Below, in pieces: positions 1 to 5,147 of a DNA stretch of 12,008 bases. The stretch spans positions 1 through 12,008 of the forward strand of contig CAJGDW010000042.1 of the NCBI GenBank assembly GCA_904502115.1, in the 5' to 3' direction. Within the stretch, counting starts at the first letter, position 1; every line of letters starts with the position of its first letter. Origin of the DNA: Paludibacteraceae bacterium (GTDB taxonomy: Bacteria > Bacteroidota > Bacteroidia > Bacteroidales > Paludibacteraceae). The position numbers were made by a program, and so were the translations under genes. The notes beneath the pieces were generated by a model. It saw only the letters and a program-made list of their open reading frames with translations. It was not told where the DNA came from and did no database searches.

Positions 1-166
1 ATTCATTACAAACGTCGGTAGTAATGGTAAACCCGGGAGGAACAGGTACGCCGATCAAGTTCATTTCGGCCAAGTTAGCACCTTTACCACCCAACAAGTT
101 TCTCATGTCTGCTTTACCTTCGGCTTGTCCGTTACCAAAGGCATAAACGCGTTTTTTGTTGTCCAT
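1..166 (-). CDS. ppdK: Pyruvate, phosphate dikinase, N-terminal fragment (cut by window edge)
   Basis: Reading leftwards from the ATG at 164-166, 55 codons are visible before the window ends. The peptide begins [13 protein letters not shown] and continues through [10 protein letters not shown] and [10 protein letters not shown]. This is the characteristic start of pyruvate phosphate dikinase: the nucleotide-binding (ATP-grasp-like) domain opens with the conserved GGKGANL motif and the PPGFT motif. The enzyme is known to interconvert pyruvate, ATP and phosphate with phosphoenolpyruvate, AMP and pyrophosphate in the cytoplasm. The related PEP synthase also has GGKGANL, but the VYAFG...[13 protein letters not shown] context favours PpdK. 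The family is normally about 900 residues, so about 94% of the gene lies outside the window. The start is supported by the in-frame ATG and the AT-rich leader. A four-unit octamer array lies 38 nt upstream of the ATG. Confidence 0.93.
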   Translation of the reverse strand, partial: MDNKKRVYAFGNGQAEGKADMRNLLGGKGANLAEMNLIGVPVPPGFTITTDVCNE

Positions 167-204
167 AGTAAATTTTTATATAATGAGTAATTAATTGTTT
201 AGTC

Positions 205-236
205 GATTAGTCGATTAGTCGATTAGTCGATTAGTC
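205..236. repeat. Four-unit octamer tandem array (GATTAGTC x4)
   Basis: Four perfect head-to-tail copies of GATTAGTC lie at 205-212, 213-220, 221-228 and 229-236, preceded by a half unit AGTC at 201-204. The array is in the leader region of ppdK, where the coding strand reads GACTAATC. It has the same unit family and the same copy number as the arrays at 2473-2504, 3806-3837 and 5108-5139. There are no spacers, so this is not a CRISPR array. Confidence 0.95.
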
Positions 237-252
237 AACTTTTTAAGGAGTG

Positions 253-260
253 CAAATTTA
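253..260 (-). promoter_or_regulatory. Candidate -7 element for ppdK (TAAATTTG)
   Basis: On the minus strand this reads TAAATTTG, matching the Bacteroidota -7 consensus TAnnTTTG. It lies about 87 bp upstream of the ppdK ATG and downstream of the yggS terminator. The only nearby exact TTTG further upstream is 14 bp away (275-278), shorter than the usual 19-21 bp. At normal spacing the sequence is TTTT, so the -33 half is weak. If real, transcription would start just before the octamer array and place it in the 5' UTR. Confidence 0.4.
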
Positions 261-275
261 ACAAAATACTGATAC

Positions 276-313
276 AAAAAAAAACGTTTGCCCCTATTTT
301 TTAGACAAACGTT
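276..313 (-). terminator. Intrinsic terminator of the recF-DUF721-yggS operon
   Basis: On the minus strand, about 30 nt after the yggS stop codon, an 8-bp perfect stem (AACGTTTG at 306-313 pairing with CAAACGTT at 283-290) encloses a 15-nt loop. It is followed by an uninterrupted T run that overlaps the stem end (A run at 276-284 on the plus strand). This is the classical layout of a Rho-independent terminator for leftward transcription. It separates the operon from ppdK. The stem has only two G:C pairs plus the terminal ones, so it may be of moderate strength. Confidence 0.8.
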
Positions 314-343
314 CAATTTATTTATGCACAAACTGTAATTGCT

Positions 344-1027
344 TTATTTGTAACGGTTTTGATACATTCTTTCGCCAAAAATTCCACTGCCTACACGTAT
401 CAAAGTAGCCCCTTCTTTAATGGCTATGGGATAGTCGTGCGTCATGCCCATCGAGATGTGTTTAAAATGTTCCGATGCAGCAAAATAATGCAGTTTAAAG
501 TACACAAACAAACGGGTTATTTCGGCAAAATCTGCCCGTATTCTAGCCTCGTCATCGGTATTAGATGCCATACCCATTACACCATCGATTCTAATATTGC
601 GAAGATTTACAAATTCTTCTGACGATAATATATCTTCGCACTCCTCTTTTGTTAGACCAGACTTGGTTTCTTCTTGTGCCACATGAAACTGTAACAAGCA
701 GGGAATAATGCGGTTATTTTTAAGGGCTTGCTTGTTAATTTCTACCAACAAACGCAGCGAATCGACCGACTCAATGCACGCCACGTAAGGGGCAATGTAT
801 TTTACTTTATTGGTTTGCAAATGCCCAATAAAATGCCACTTTACATCGTCGGGCATGGCCATGGCTTTGGGTACCAATTCTTGCGCCTGACTCTCGCCAA
901 ACAGACGTAGACCAGCATCGTAGGCTTCTTGCAATGCCTCTATGGGATTAAATTTCGATACCGCCACCAACTGCACGTGCGCTGGCAACGAACTTTTAAT
1001 GTCTTGTATGGCCGATGCTATACTCAT
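344..1027 (-). CDS. yggS: YggS-family pyridoxal phosphate homeostasis protein (PLPBP)
   Basis: This 227-residue protein has the single TIM-barrel layout of the YggS/PROSC (alanine racemase N-terminal-like) family. The PLP-binding lysine is K25 in LVAVSKF. Conserved blocks follow: FGESQAQEL (43-51), WHFIGHLQTNK (64-74), SMGMTHDY with AIKEGAT (192-208), and the phosphate-binding end RVGSGIFGER (211-220). The family has no established catalytic activity; members bind PLP and help keep vitamin B6 and amino-acid pools balanced in the cytoplasm. Length matches the usual 220-240 residues. The ATG at 1025-1027 starts one base after the stop codon of the DUF721 gene, so it is almost certainly translated from the same mRNA as recF and the DUF721 gene. 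It is the last gene of that operon, and a terminator follows. The link with recF looks like shared transcription rather than shared pathway. Confidence 0.95.
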   Translation of the reverse strand: MSIASAIQDIKSSLPAHVQLVAVSKFNPIEALQEAYDAGLRLFGESQAQELVPKAMAMPDDVKWHFIGHLQTNKVKYIAPYVACIESVDSLRLLVEINKQALKNNRIIPCLLQFHVAQEETKSGLTKEECEDILSSEEFVNLRNIRIDGVMGMASNTDDEARIRADFAEITRLFVYFKLHYFAASEHFKHISMGMTHDYPIAIKEGATLIRVGSGIFGERMYQNRYK

Positions 1028-1028
1028 T

Positions 1029-1319
1029 TTATCTAAAAACTATATCGTTTATTACGGTGGTGCCAACGGCATCGTTTAACAACTGCACCAAATGTTCGCG
1101 TTTCATTAGCAAGTTTCCACGCAAGGGCGCCGAACTAATGGACACGTACAACACCTTGTTTTTAATCTCTAAATGGGTGGTTTTGCGACGAATTACCTCG
1201 CCCATTTGCTCCTCCCATTTGAGCATCAAACGTGCCTCGTTTATCTTATCGGCAATGCCCAATGCTTCAAAATAAGCAGGCATTACTCCGGCTACTTTTT
1301 GGGGTTCGCTGCGTTTCAT
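1029..1319 (-). CDS. DUF721 (DciA-like) domain protein
   Basis: This 96-residue protein is a single DUF721 domain. It has a W-x(3)-MGEVIRRKT block near residues 35-48 (in the family, W...vG..ia.hT), then a short strand pair ending LYVSISSAPLRGNLLMKRE (58-76), and a C-terminal LLNDAVGTTVINDIVFR that matches the usual LN...g...i.di.fr ending. DciA, the best-studied DUF721 member, takes part in loading the DnaB replicative helicase in bacteria lacking DnaC/DnaI. Whether this short Bacteroidota form does the same is an inference. Its ATG (1317-1319) overlaps the recF stop (TGA, 1316-1318) by an ATGA junction, implying translational coupling, and yggS starts one base after its stop. Pairing with recF supports a role in replication or repair. 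No signal peptide or membrane segment is visible. Confidence 0.85.
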   Translation of the reverse strand: MKRSEPQKVAGVMPAYFEALGIADKINEARLMLKWEEQMGEVIRRKTTHLEIKNKVLYVSISSAPLRGNLLMKREHLVQLLNDAVGTTVINDIVFR

Positions 1320-2401
1320 ACAATGGCACCGTTTTGAATGGTAAAGAGTTTTTTCTCGCCTTCTACCCTATCTAAAAGGTAATCCAGGTGTTCGCGGTTG
1401 GTATCGGTAATAAAAATTTGGCCAAACTTATCGCTGGCTACCAATTTAACTATGCGTTCTACCCTTTCGGCATCCAATTTGTCAAAAATATCGTCCAACA
1501 GCAAAATAGGGAATTTTCCACACGCCCTGCGCATAAATTCAAACTGCGCCAACTTAAGCGCCACCAAAAAGCTTTTGGTTTGCCCTTGTGAGGCAATTCT
1601 TTTAAGCGGATATTCGCCCAAATAAAACGCCAATTCGTCTTTGTGAATGCCCACAGTGGTATACCCAATGGCTTCGTCTTTGTACCTACTTTGTGCTAGT
1701 TGTGGCAACAAATCGCCTTGTTGCAAGTGCGATTCGTACTGAATAGAAACTTGTTCCTTATCGCCCGCAATTTCGCTGTAAAACTGCGCAAAAATAGGAA
1801 TAAATTGGGTTAAAAATTCGGCTCGTTTGGGGTAAATATAGCTGGCTTTTTGCGCCATCATACCCTCGCAAACGCTCAACAACTCGGGGTCGGTAGCATG
1901 CGCCCTGAGCAGGGTATTTCGTTGCAACAATGCTCTGTTGTAATCCAATAATTGGTGCAAATATTCTTTATCGTATTGCGAAATAATGCCATCAATGAGT
2001 TTTCGGCGCTCGCTGCTGCCCTCAATAATCAACTCCAAATCGTTGGGCGATACAATTACCAACGGCACCAAACCAATGTGGTCTGCCAAACGATCGTACT
2101 CTTTTTTGTTGCGTTTTACTACCTTTTTCTGCCCTCTTTGCAAGCTAACCGACACCCTATCTTGGGCGTTTTCGCTGCTAAATTGCGCATCGAGCAACAA
2201 GTAGGGTTCGTCGTGACGAATTACTTGCGTATCGGTATGACACGTTCTGCTTTTGCAAAAGGCCAAATAGTAGATGGCATCCAACAAGTTGGTTTTACCC
2301 ATCCCGTTGTTGCCTATAAAGCAATTTACGCCCTTGCAAAATTGCGCCTCAATTTCTTTGAGGTTCTTATAGTTAGTTGCCGATAAGGTTTGTAAAAACA
2401 T
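1316..2401 (-). CDS. recF: DNA replication and repair protein RecF
   Basis: The protein has 361 residues, the usual RecF length. It is an SMC-like ABC ATPase. The Walker A loop GNNGMGKTN is at 30-38, with the preceding NYKNLKEIEAQF typical of RecF N-termini. The signature region is IASQGQTKSFLVALKLAQ, with the SQGQ form typical of RecF, and the Walker B strand is PILLLDDIFDKLD. A C-terminal block with FITDTNREHL follows. RecF works with RecO and RecR to load RecA at single-strand gaps and at stalled forks. It is the first gene of a leftward operon and ends in an ATGA overlap with the DUF721 gene. The ATG at 2399-2401 is chosen because the peptide MFLQTLSATNYKNL aligns with RecF starts. A TACTTTTG promoter element lies about 54 bp upstream, and the leader also carries an octamer array. 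Confidence 0.97.
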   Translation of the reverse strand: MFLQTLSATNYKNLKEIEAQFCKGVNCFIGNNGMGKTNLLDAIYYLAFCKSRTCHTDTQVIRHDEPYLLLDAQFSSENAQDRVSVSLQRGQKKVVKRNKKEYDRLADHIGLVPLVIVSPNDLELIIEGSSERRKLIDGIISQYDKEYLHQLLDYNRALLQRNTLLRAHATDPELLSVCEGMMAQKASYIYPKRAEFLTQFIPIFAQFYSEIAGDKEQVSIQYESHLQQGDLLPQLAQSRYKDEAIGYTTVGIHKDELAFYLGEYPLKRIASQGQTKSFLVALKLAQFEFMRRACGKFPILLLDDIFDKLDAERVERIVKLVASDKFGQIFITDTNREHLDYLLDRVEGEKKLFTIQNGAIV

Positions 2402-2454
2402 CGCTTTGTTCTGTTAATGCGTTAATTTTTACTGATTTCTCATTTAAATTCATA

Positions 2455-2462
2455 CAAAAGTA
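2455..2462 (-). promoter_or_regulatory. Candidate -7 element for the recF operon (TACTTTTG)
   Basis: On the minus strand this reads TACTTTTG, an exact match to the Bacteroidota -7 consensus TAnnTTTG, in the right place for recF. The expected -33 TTTG at 19-21 bp is not present. That position falls inside the octamer array at 2473-2504, so the array would form the upstream half of this promoter. Moderate confidence, because only one half matches. Confidence 0.5.
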
Positions 2463-2472
2463 ATATTTTTTT

Positions 2473-2553
2473 GGTGAATCGACTAATCGACTAATCGGTG
2501 AATCGATTTTTTTTTTGCGATTAAACGTTGCGAAGCAACTAGCGACAAGCGAC
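2473..2553 (-). repeat. Composite repeat module, left copy (uninterrupted, 81 bp)
   Basis: Read on the minus strand the module runs as follows. Two 7-bp GTCGCTW units (2540-2553) come first, then GTTGCTT (2533-2539), whose GTTGC forms a 5-bp hairpin with GCAAC around a TTC loop (2527-2539). Next is CGTTTAATCG (2518-2527), then a C and a run of ten A (plus-strand T, 2507-2516). Last are four 8-bp units GATTCACC, GATTAGTC, GATTAGTC, GATTCACC (2473-2504). The same order of parts recurs in the opposite orientation at 3568-3837, there split by an insert. The two 8-bp unit types are mixed within one array, which shows they belong to one family. The module lies between the divergent recF operon and esterase promoters. 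Confidence 0.9.
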
Positions 2554-2561
2554 ATTTTACT

Positions 2562-2592
2562 TTTGACATTTGACTTATATTTATTACCTTTG
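2562..2592 (+). promoter_or_regulatory. Bacteroidota-type promoter of the esterase gene
   Basis: A TTTG at 2562-2565 is followed after exactly 19 bp by TACCTTTG at 2585-2592. This matches the Bacteroidota housekeeping sigma consensus TTTG-N19-21-TAnnTTTG in both halves and spacing. The expected transcription start is near 2599-2600, giving a leader of about 22 nt that is AT-rich and has no Shine-Dalgarno motif, as is common in this phylum. It is the best-supported promoter in the window. Confidence 0.8.
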
Positions 2593-2621
2593 CACCTTAT
2601 TATATAACATAACCAAAAATC

Positions 2622-3554
2622 ATGAAAAAAGCCACATTTTTTGCAGTAGTATGTGCTCTTTTAGCATTCTCTGCTTGTACATCCAATAAAGAATTAACTA
2701 TGCCCAATTTGCCAAAAGCACCATTAGAAGTTGTAAGCGGAACCGTTTATCGTACCAAATTGTACAATGCTAATTTTGGCGATAGCCTAACAGTAGATAT
2801 CTGGACACCAGAGGGATACACTACTGACAAAACCTATCCTGTGTTGTACATGCACGATGGTCAAAACCTTTTTGACCCCAACAGCACTTGGAACAAACAA
2901 GCTTGGAACGTAGACGATGCCATTACCAAATTGGTGGCCGAAAACAAAATAGAAGCACCCATTGTAGTAGGTGTACACAGCATTGGCGAAAGCCGCATTG
3001 GCGATTTGATGCCTAAAAAAGTGCAACCACTTATTAAAGATTCTACTGTTTGGGAATACATGGATACCATGTGCCAAGGGAAATACCGTGGCGATGCCTA
3101 CGTTGATTTCTTGGTAAACACCATTAAACCCTTTGTAGACAGTGTGTTTAGCACCAAACCAGAGGCCGAACATACCGTTGTAATGGGTTCTAGCATGGGT
3201 GGATTGATGTCGTTCTATGCACTTTGCGAAGCACCTCAGGTATTTAGCAAAGCGGGTTGTTTTTCTACCCACATCGGTAACGATCCTAACAACGGTGCTT
3301 TGGCATACGCTTTGATGGATTACCTAGAACAAGCGTTGCCACAAGATAATGCACATTACATTTACCTAGATTGTGGCGACCAAAACATTGACGCACCATA
3401 CGCGCCCTTCTACCCTGCTTTGGTAGAAAAAATTGAACAATTAGGATACAAAGATCGCATGTTGCAAGGTTTCTATCCAGGTGCAGGTCACACCGAAACC
3501 GATTGGGCTGCCCGCGTTCACGTCGCACTAGAGTACTTTTTTTCACGTCGCTAG
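2622..3554 (+). CDS. Putative lipoprotein esterase, alpha/beta-hydrolase (esterase D / PF00756-like)
   Basis: This 310-residue protein begins with a lipoprotein signal peptide: MKK, a hydrophobic stretch to about residue 17, and a cysteine at C19 after FSA, so it is probably lipidated and placed in the envelope. The mature part resembles the putative esterase family. It has a YPVLYMHDGQNLFD strand-loop (72-85) and a nucleophile elbow GSSMGG (189-194) with S191 as the likely nucleophile. D250 or D253 (LDCGDQ) is the likely acid and H290 (GAGHTETDW) the likely base. Relatives include acyl esterases, feruloyl/acetyl-xylan esterases and siderophore esterases; the substrate cannot be told here. 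It has its own promoter and no close co-directional partner. Its last codons CGT CGC and the TAG stop (3552-3554) lie inside the first units of a heptamer array. The gene is bracketed by inverted copies of a composite repeat module. Confidence 0.9.
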   Translation: MKKATFFAVVCALLAFSACTSNKELTMPNLPKAPLEVVSGTVYRTKLYNANFGDSLTVDIWTPEGYTTDKTYPVLYMHDGQNLFDPNSTWNKQAWNVDDAITKLVAENKIEAPIVVGVHSIGESRIGDLMPKKVQPLIKDSTVWEYMDTMCQGKYRGDAYVDFLVNTIKPFVDSVFSTKPEAEHTVVMGSSMGGLMSFYALCEAPQVFSKAGCFSTHIGNDPNNGALAYALMDYLEQALPQDNAHYIYLDCGDQNIDAPYAPFYPALVEKIEQLGYKDRMLQGFYPGAGHTETDWAARVHVALEYFFSRR

Positions 3555-3610
3555 TCGCTAGTCGATAGTCGCTTGTCGCTTGTCACTAGTTGCTTCGCAA
3601 CGTTAAATCG
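3547..3610 (+). repeat. GTCGCTW heptamer array with hairpin, left part of the right composite module
   Basis: Seven 7-bp units follow head to tail from 3547 to 3595: GTCGCTA twice, GTCGATA, GTCGCTT twice, GTCACTA, GTTGCTT. The last unit forms a hairpin with the next bases (GTTGC, TTC loop, GCAAC; 3589-3601). CGTTAAATCG follows at 3601-3610. The units from about 3575 onward correspond to the minus-strand sequence of 2527-2553. The array begins inside the esterase reading frame and provides its stop codon. Confidence 0.9.
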
Positions 3611-3783
3611 AATAACCGCAGAAAGTTTGTGCAAGCCGAGAGCAGAGTCAAACTTGTTTGAACTATGTCGAGGCGCCGTCAAACTTATTACATGATTTTA
3701 GGCATCGGTTCAGCACAACCCATGTAAACATGGTTTCTGCATTCACCTTGCGCTAAAATTCATGAGAGCGAAGTCCGAATAAT
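3611..3783. mobile_element. Probable small non-coding insertion splitting the repeat module
   Basis: About 173 bp separate the two halves of the right composite module, while the left copy at 2473-2553 has no such segment. The insert is flanked by CGTTAAATCG (3601-3610) and CGTTTAATCG (3784-3793), a 10-bp direct repeat with one mismatch. The uninterrupted copy has a single CGTTTAATCG. A shorter perfect repeat CGAATAA lies just inside (3609-3615 and 3776-3782). Internally there is a palindrome TCAAACTTGTTTGA (3648-3661), a repeated GTCAAACTT, and a hairpin CCATGT-AA-ACATGG near 3719-3732. No clear terminal inverted repeats and no credible coding frame were found. The AAGCCGAGAGCAGAGTCAAA-type text recalls dispersed intergenic repeats of Bacteroidales genomes, but that is from memory. 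It could instead be a regulatory RNA or an ordinary spacer. Confidence 0.55.
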
Positions 3784-3837
3784 CGTTTAATCGCAAAAAA
3801 AAATCGATTCGCCGATTAGTCGATTAGTCGATTAGTC
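3784..3837 (+). repeat. Right part of the composite module: A9 tract and four-unit octamer array
   Basis: CGTTTAATCGC is followed by nine A (3795-3803), ATC, and four 8-bp units: GATTCGCC (3806-3813) then GATTAGTC three times (3814-3837). This is the reverse complement of 2473-2527 apart from unit substitutions and one A fewer. The array ends 17 nt before the ATG of the M24 peptidase and is followed by AATTATT, as is the array before leuS. Confidence 0.92.
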
Positions 3838-3854
3838 AATTATTAGATAATAAC

Positions 3855-5018
3855 ATGGAATTTCAAATTCGACATAACAAAATAAGACAGGCTATGGCAC
3901 AAGTGGGTGCCGATGCCTGCCTGCTAACCACCCCCGTAAATGTGTACTACACATGCGGACACATCATCATCGGTTATGTTTACCTACCCTTGCAAGGCGA
4001 CCCCACCTTTATGGTGCGCCGCCCTAACAACCTTGTAGGCGACCATTTTCAAATGGTTCGAAAATTAGAAGAATTACCCGTCCTTTTGGCAGCAAAAGGA
4101 CAATCGATGCCCAAAACCTTGCTAGTTGAAGGCGACGATATTTCGTATGCCGAATGGGTACGCATCGAAAATTGTACGGGAGCCAAACTGATAAACGGTT
4201 CCAAAATTATACGCTACGTAAAAAGCGTAAAAACCGCTTTTGAGCAAGAGCAATTGCGCCTATCTGGCAAAAAGCACACCGAAGTAATGGAAAAAGTACC
4301 TAGCCTATACCGTGCAGGCATGACCGACCACGAGTTTAGCGTAGAAGTAGAACGCCTTTTCCGTTTGCACGGTTGCTTAGGCTTGTTCCGCATTTATGGA
4401 AGCACCATGGAATCGCACATGGGTTCGGTTCTATCGGGCGATAACGCCGCTGCTCCATCGCCCTACGATTTTGCATTGGGCGGAGGCGGCATGCACAGCT
4501 CGTTGCCATTGGGCGCCAACGGAAGCGTTATAGAAGAAGGACAAACCGTTATGGTCGATATCAACGGCAACTTTACGGGTTACGTTACCGACCAAAGTAG
4601 AACCTATAGCGTAGGTAAATTACCACAATTGGCCTACGATGCGCACAACGTATCGATAGAAATTCAAGCAGCCATTGCCCAAGCAGGCGTACCCGGTACT
4701 ACTTGCGAGCAAATGTGGCAACTATCGCTCGATATTGTAAAAAAATACCAACTAGAAGCCTACTACATGGGCATCAGCCAACAAGCCAAATTTGTAGGAC
4801 ACGGTATTGGTATGGAAATTAACGAATTGCCTGTGCTTTGCGGTCGCAATCCACAACCATTAGAAGTGGGCAATACCTTGGCACTGGAACCCAAATTTGT
4901 CATCCCTGGCGTAGGAGCTGTAGGTACCGAAAACAGTTACATTGTACAAGAAAACGGCATGGAGAAAATTACCTTTGCCCCCGAAGAAATTATCGACCTT
5001 ACGGTCGACTGTCGCTAG
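3855..5018 (+). CDS. M24-family metallopeptidase (Xaa-Pro aminopeptidase-like)
   Basis: This 387-residue cytoplasmic protein has the two-domain layout of the creatinase/prolidase group: an N-terminal creatinase-like domain (about 1-130) and a C-terminal pita-bread domain. All five expected metal ligands are visible: D235 (VMVDING), D246 (VTDQSRT), H316 (FVGHGIGMEINELP), E345 (LALEPKFV) and E359 (GTENSY). A catalytically active two-metal aminopeptidase acting on X-Pro dipeptides or N-termini is therefore likely, although the family also includes creatinase-type hydrolases and the substrate is not shown. Length is near the usual 360-400 residues for the short forms. The ATG at 3855 is supported by the aligned start MEFQIRHNKIRQAM. 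No signal peptide is seen. No TAnnTTTG promoter was found upstream. The stop TAG (5016-5018) lies inside a GTCGCTA heptamer unit, so the last residues (VDCR) are repeat-encoded. Confidence 0.93.
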   Translation: MEFQIRHNKIRQAMAQVGADACLLTTPVNVYYTCGHIIIGYVYLPLQGDPTFMVRRPNNLVGDHFQMVRKLEELPVLLAAKGQSMPKTLLVEGDDISYAEWVRIENCTGAKLINGSKIIRYVKSVKTAFEQEQLRLSGKKHTEVMEKVPSLYRAGMTDHEFSVEVERLFRLHGCLGLFRIYGSTMESHMGSVLSGDNAAAPSPYDFALGGGGMHSSLPLGANGSVIEEGQTVMVDINGNFTGYVTDQSRTYSVGKLPQLAYDAHNVSIEIQAAIAQAGVPGTTCEQMWQLSLDIVKKYQLEAYYMGISQQAKFVGHGIGMEINELPVLCGRNPQPLEVGNTLALEPKFVIPGVGAVGTENSYIVQENGMEKITFAPEEIIDLTVDCR

Positions 5019-5042
5019 TCGATTGTCGCTTGTCGATTAGTC
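5004..5042 (+). repeat. GTCGCTW heptamer array at the 3' end of the M24 peptidase gene
   Basis: Units are GTCGACT (5004-5010), GTCGCTA (5011-5017), GTCGATT (5018-5024), GTCGCTT (5025-5031), then an octamer GTCGATTA (5032-5039) and a partial GTC. The array starts within the coding frame and its second unit carries the stop codon. It mixes 7-bp and 8-bp units, linking the two repeat families. Confidence 0.88.
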
Positions 5043-5107
5043 AAAAACCATGAGCGCAGCGAATAAATAAATTATATATAAACCATAGATGAGCCAGGGA
5101 AATCATC
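5043..5107 (+). other. Spacer between the two arrays upstream of leuS
   Basis: This 65-bp AT-rich stretch joins the heptamer array to the octamer array before leuS, taking the position that the hairpin and poly-A occupy in the composite module. It contains CATGAGCGCAGCGAATAA (5049-5066), close to CATGAGAGCG...CCGAATAA at the end of the insert (3761-3782). It also has an ATTATATATAA tract. No TAnnTTTG promoter and no clear terminator were found, so how leuS is transcribed is open. Confidence 0.5.
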
Positions 5108-5139
5108 GATTCACCGATTCACCGACTCACCGATTCACC
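5108..5139 (+). repeat. Four-unit octamer array (GATTCACC) directly before leuS
   Basis: GATTCACC occurs at 5108-5115, 5116-5123 and 5132-5139, with GACTCACC at 5124-5131. The array ends only 8 nt before the leuS ATG, so it covers the place where a ribosome binding site would lie. It is preceded by ATC, as is the array at 3806. Confidence 0.95.
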
Positions 5140-5147
5140 AATTATTT

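Noticed and set aside
205..236. CRISPR array
   Set aside because: Units are 7-8 bp, directly adjacent and without spacers, and no cas genes are present.
1952..2386. 144-codon plus-strand open frame antisense to recF
   Set aside because: It lies wholly opposite recF, which has all its family motifs. The translation shows no recognisable domain.
2373..2555. 60-codon minus-strand open frame overlapping the recF start
   Set aside because: It is largely made of the repeat module and promoter region, overlaps recF in another frame and resembles no known protein. It is probably a chance frame through repeats that lack stops.
3555..3695. Stop-codon readthrough extension of the esterase
   Set aside because: The frame stays open for 46 codons after TAG, up to TGA at 3693-3695. 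The extension is repeat-encoded and low in complexity, and an open run of this length is not rare by chance.
3611..3783. Insert as a small protein gene
   Set aside because: No frame with a plausible start, length and family likeness was found. The palindromes and short repeats fit a non-coding element better.
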